Assembly: GCA_964642165.1 (NCBI GenBank)
Contig: CAZXOC010000080.1
Location: forward strand, 1-25,504
Origin: CAYRVX01 sp964642165
GTDB lineage: Bacteria; Planctomycetota; Phycisphaerae; SM23-33
Length of the DNA stretch: 25,504 nucleotides
Direction: 5' to 3'
Under the pieces are notes generated by a model. It was given only the letters and a program-made list of their open reading frames with translations, had not been told where the DNA came from and searched no databases. Position numbers and translations under genes: made by a program. Shown here piece after piece: positions 22,792 to 25,504 of the stretch. The stretch's first letter is position 1; each line of letters opens with the position of its first letter.

Positions 22792-24065
22792 GTGGTGTCC
22801 TCCGCCGAGGCCCGGTCGATCCATTCCCGGACGCTCACGCCGAGCGCGCCCGCGCGACCCAGCAAGGCCTCGTGCGACGTCAGCCCGCCCATGTTGCGGT
22901 AGAGCGTTCGCCAGAGGCAGGCGGCCAGCCACGTCCTCACCGGCGTGGGCTCCTCCCCCAGGTGGGCATACACGCGGAGGACCTCGTTCTTCGGGTCGAA
23001 GCCCAGGTCCACGTGCGCGAGGTCCAGCAGGAGGAACTGCATCGACCGGCCGGCCAGCCATCTGTCCAGGGCCAGGCAGTAGCCGAACAGCGCCCGCTCC
23101 AGCCGCCGGCGCTCCGTGCCCGTCTCGCGGGCGGGGATCCCCCACCTGCCCGTGCCGATGCCGTAGATCCAGTTCTCGATCCACCGGAACATGCTGTGGT
23201 GGCAGTCCGACAGGCCGTAGATGCCGTACGCCATCGACCCGCAGACGCGGTACAGCTCGCGCTTGTCCGCGTCCTCGATCGTGTCGAGCGCCTCGCGGTA
23301 CCCCTCCTCGTGCCTGGGATGGATCCGCGGCAGGCCCTCTAGCCGGGAGATCTCCGCGTCGATCTCGAAGCCGCGCCCGCCGTCCTCGAAGCAGTTGCGG
23401 TTGACGCGCCGGTAGTCCTCGCTGCGCTTGGTGAAGAACTCGAACGGCAGCAGCATCCGCTCGATCATGAGCCTCTGTGTTCGCGTCAGCTCCGGCGCCG
23501 GGCCCAGCCACCGATACGCGCGGCGGATGAAGCCCTCGGCGTCGGGGAAGCGCGCGAGCAGCTCATCGGCCGCCGCCCCGGCCAGATACGTCGTCAGGAT
23601 CTCCTCGATGGCGCGTACGGCCTCGACGTGCCCCGGTTGCGTGCCGCGGTACGGCGGCGACATCAACGCGCAGAAGCAGCCGTTGTGGAACCGCCGCCGG
23701 GGCAGGCGTCCGGCCCCGATGGCCGCCAGCAGCTCCTCCACGGTGACCGGGAAGCCCGCATCACAGGGCACGAGGCTTCCGATGTGCGCCCGGATCCGCC
23801 GCGTCTCGTCGTCCAGCGGGCCGAGCGCCTCCTGCATCCGGTTGATGTGGAGGATGTCCGCGTCCCAGTCGGCTTCCTGCCCCAGGAACGTCCACGTCCA
23901 GACGGACCAGCGGCGAAGCACGTTGCCGTCATCGTCCGTCTCCAGCGCGACGACTTGGTCCGCTCCCTCCGGCACGTCGGGTGGCTTCTCGCCGACGTAC
24001 AGGGCCTCGAAGCCCGGGGAGACCCTCTCGTAGGGGACGAACCGTCCTGTCCGTTCTTCACCCAT
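22788..24065 (-). CDS. Unrecognised 425-aa protein in the repair operon
   Basis: This is an intact cytosolic-looking protein of a family I do not recognise. It has no signal peptide or membrane helix. Visible features are a Trp-rich start (RRWSVWTWTFLGQEADWDAD), FHNGCFCALMSPPYRG (Cys130, Cys132), LLPFEFFTKRSEDYRRVNRNCFEDGG (Cys225), YRVCGSMAYGIYGLSDCHHSMFRW (Cys275, Cys288, His289-290) and WLACAL-like helices near the end. The cysteines and paired histidines could bind metal. Polar helices with many Arg/Glu suggest a helical accessory protein. The ATG at 24065 follows AGGAG, 9 nt away. It is 13 bp after the nuclease gene and overlaps YcaQ by 4 bp, which strongly implies a shared job. Confidence 0.72.
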   Translation of the reverse strand: MGEERTGRFVPYERVSPGFEALYVGEKPPDVPEGADQVVALETDDDGNVLRRWSVWTWTFLGQEADWDADILHINRMQEALGPLDDETRRIRAHIGSLVPCDAGFPVTVEELLAAIGAGRLPRRRFHNGCFCALMSPPYRGTQPGHVEAVRAIEEILTTYLAGAAADELLARFPDAEGFIRRAYRWLGPAPELTRTQRLMIERMLLPFEFFTKRSEDYRRVNRNCFEDGGRGFEIDAEISRLEGLPRIHPRHEEGYREALDTIEDADKRELYRVCGSMAYGIYGLSDCHHSMFRWIENWIYGIGTGRWGIPARETGTERRRLERALFGYCLALDRWLAGRSMQFLLLDLAHVDLGFDPKNEVLRVYAHLGEEPTPVRTWLAACLWRTLYRNMGGLTSHEALLGRAGALGVSVREWIDRASAEDTT

Positions 24066-24078
24066 GGTTCCCGTGCTC

Positions 24079-25464
24079 CTACGCGTCCGGATGCGACGGC
24101 TTGCGGGCTTCCAGCTCCGCGAGGCGCTCGGCGCGGAGGCGCTTGAGCACCTTGACGGCCTTGGCCCGGTCCACGATGGCGATCGTGATGTCGCGGTCGC
24201 GGATCCTCAGCTCGCACGGCTCGACGGTGGCCAGCACGCCGCGCATGGCCAGCCCTGTCTCCAGGTGCGACCGCAGCCGCGGCGAGTCGCCCGCGTGGTC
24301 CAGGTAGCGGCGGAGCTGCGCGACGTGCTCGTGCGCCAGGCGCCCGCGCTTCAGCTCCACCAGGATCAGCTCGCGCCCGCGCCGGTCCAGGAACACCATG
24401 TCCACGAAGTGGCGGTCCCGCTCGTCGGCGAAGATGTAGTGCTGGCGGGCGAGAAGCTCGACGCCCCTGGCGAACAGCAGCCGCGGGTGGGCCTCGATGG
24501 CGTCCTCCAGGTCGCGCTCCGTGTCGACGGCCTCGTACTCGGCGTTGAGGGCCTTGTGCATGTCGCGGGCCTTCTTGGCCCCGATGCCGCGCATGGCGAG
24601 GATCTCCTCCCCCGTCGCGTTGACGACGCGCTTCACGCTGCCGAAGCGCTGGAGAAGCTCCCGCGCCAGGACCATCCCGCAGCCGGGCAGCATCTCGACG
24701 ATCCGGCGCTGGAGGTCCGGCAGGTCGGCCGCCTTGCGCTTCGGGATCAGCGAGATCTCCGGGATGCCGATCTGCTCCTGGCGGGCCATCATGGCGATGA
24801 GGGCGGCCGTCTCGACGTCGCCGGCCGTGCTCAGCACGCTCAGGCCGTACTGCAGCAGCATGCTCGACAACGCCCCCCGGACGGCCTGCGGGTCGAAGGC
24901 GCTGTACTCGTAGTTCACCTGCCCCTCGACGATCAGCACGGGGATGCGGAAGTGCTCGCGCAGGTAGATCGCGCTCGTGAAGAGCGTTTTTTCCATGATG
25001 CCGCGGAGGAAGCCGCTGCCCGTTCGCCGCTCGACGGCCAGACGCTTGGACAGGATGTAGCGGTCCACGTTGCCTTCGTCCTGGTCCGCGGGGACGGGCA
25101 GGACGCTGATGCCCATCTTCGCCAGCAGCGACGCGATCTTCCCTCGCGGCTTGGTCGCCGTGATCCGCAGTGCCGTCAGGTCCACAGCCATGGGGTGCGC
25201 CTTCCTTGATGGGCCGCGGCGGGCGTCCTTGGCTGGCCGCCCGGCCTCTTTGACCCAGCGCGCCGCCCAGCGGTACTGCCGGGCGGGCCCGTCCGGCAGG
25301 AGCCGGCCCTCCACGACCTGCCCGGCGCGGACCAGCTCGCCCAGCACGGCCCGGACGCGTTTCTTCGCGAAGCCGCACTCGGCGACGACGTCGTCCACCC
25401 CCAGCGGCCCGGCCGCCTGGAGCAGCACGGCAATCACGCGATGTCGCTCTTCCTTCGGGTCCAC
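24079..25464 (-). CDS. Winged-helix / ERCC4 (XPF) / HhH / NucS-like double nuclease
   Basis: The 461-aa product joins four parts. Residues 1-70 look like a winged helix (VIAVLLQAAGPLGVDDVVAE). About 108-230 is an ERCC4 nuclease: GNVDRYILSKRLAVERRTGS carries the ERKxxxD-like motif with ERR at 145-147, followed by FRIPVLIVEG. About 257-305 is tandem HhH (VEMLPGCGMVLARELLQRFG; ILAMRGIGAKKARDM). About 318-390 is a NucS C-terminal-like PD-(D/E)xK fold: LEDAIEAHPRLLFARGVELL, Asp355, Glu370-x-Lys372 in LILVELKRG, and QLRRYL. NucS-like domains act in archaeal/actinobacterial mismatch repair; ERCC4 nucleases cut branched DNA. Start is GTG at 25464; an internal ATG at 25191 with a strong AAGGAAGG site would give a 370-aa protein without the winged helix. 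First complete gene of the operon. Confidence 0.8.
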   Translation of the reverse strand: MDPKEERHRVIAVLLQAAGPLGVDDVVAECGFAKKRVRAVLGELVRAGQVVEGRLLPDGPARQYRWAARWVKEAGRPAKDARRGPSRKAHPMAVDLTALRITATKPRGKIASLLAKMGISVLPVPADQDEGNVDRYILSKRLAVERRTGSGFLRGIMEKTLFTSAIYLREHFRIPVLIVEGQVNYEYSAFDPQAVRGALSSMLLQYGLSVLSTAGDVETAALIAMMARQEQIGIPEISLIPKRKAADLPDLQRRIVEMLPGCGMVLARELLQRFGSVKRVVNATGEEILAMRGIGAKKARDMHKALNAEYEAVDTERDLEDAIEAHPRLLFARGVELLARQHYIFADERDRHFVDMVFLDRRGRELILVELKRGRLAHEHVAQLRRYLDHAGDSPRLRSHLETGLAMRGVLATVEPCELRIRDRDITIAIVDRAKAVKVLKRLRAERLAELEARKPSHPDA

Positions 25465-25467
25465 GCC

Positions 25468-25504
25468 TCAGGTCTCGATGAGGGCTCCACGCGGCACGAC
25501 GGCG
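25468..25504 (-). CDS. C-terminal end of an upstream operon gene
   Basis: Read on the minus strand from the window edge, one frame is open (AVVPRGALIET) and stops with TGA at 25470-25468. That is only 3 bp before the GTG of the nuclease gene. The spacing suggests that a further operon member lies outside the window. Too short to identify. Confidence 0.35.
   Translation of the reverse strand, partial: AVVPRGALIET

Noticed and set aside
1..25504. CRISPR array, insertion sequence or integrase
   Set aside because: No regularly spaced short repeats, no transposase or recombinase motifs and no terminal inverted repeats were seen.

Overview
The window is GC-rich bacterial DNA that most resembles a planctomycete (Phycisphaerae-like) metagenome assembly. 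This is inferred from gene content and is not proven. The pointers are pseudopilins with an FTLTE leader and a terminal DG motif, a secreted C-type-lectin/HEAT protein, an EpsC-type serine acetyltransferase, and a run of amidohydrolase, PHP, lipoprotein and glycosidase-like genes. Sigma70-type promoters with about 17-18 bp spacers can be read upstream of several genes.

Layout. (1) 1-5523, minus strand: a probable transcription unit, read from 5523 downwards: a two-TM protein with a helical TPR-like region, an M42-type peptidase, a membrane-anchored MORN-like protein, a secreted lectin/HEAT protein, and the start of purD. (2) 5579-7790, plus strand: a tandem duplication of a pseudopilin gene with its own strong promoter, interrupted by a 100-N gap. 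The gap is flanked by an exact 55-bp repeat, so it is probably an assembly artefact. The duplication also carries a scrap of the neighbouring TPR-like gene. (3) 7717-8182: a gene-free, relatively AT-rich stretch with a candidate structured RNA and a terminator. (4) 8183-12481, minus strand: a conserved-looking hypothetical, serine acetyltransferase, an EAL-like/HDOD signalling protein, and galE. (5) 12693-16015, plus strand: amidohydrolase, PHP phosphoesterase, and an uncharacterised probable lipoprotein with a caspase-fold-like His/Cys pair. These are followed by a divergent pair, an SDR epimerase (minus) and a 764-aa secreted glycosidase-like protein (plus). (6) 19448-20051: a decaying stretch with a weak ORF on plus and a frame-broken small secreted protein on minus. 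A serine beta-lactamase-family lipoprotein follows (20052-21236). (7) 21374-25504, minus strand: a compact DNA-repair-like operon.

The most interesting system is region 7. A winged-helix/ERCC4(XPF)/HhH/NucS-like nuclease, an unrecognised 425-aa protein and a YcaQ/AlkX-type DNA glycosylase are encoded back to back (13-bp gap, then a 4-bp overlap). They are followed by what looks like the N-terminal stub of an Lhr-type helicase. YcaQ-family enzymes unhook interstrand crosslinks and XPF-family nucleases cut around crosslinks in eukaryotes, so I infer a crosslink or bulky-lesion repair module with a new partner protein.
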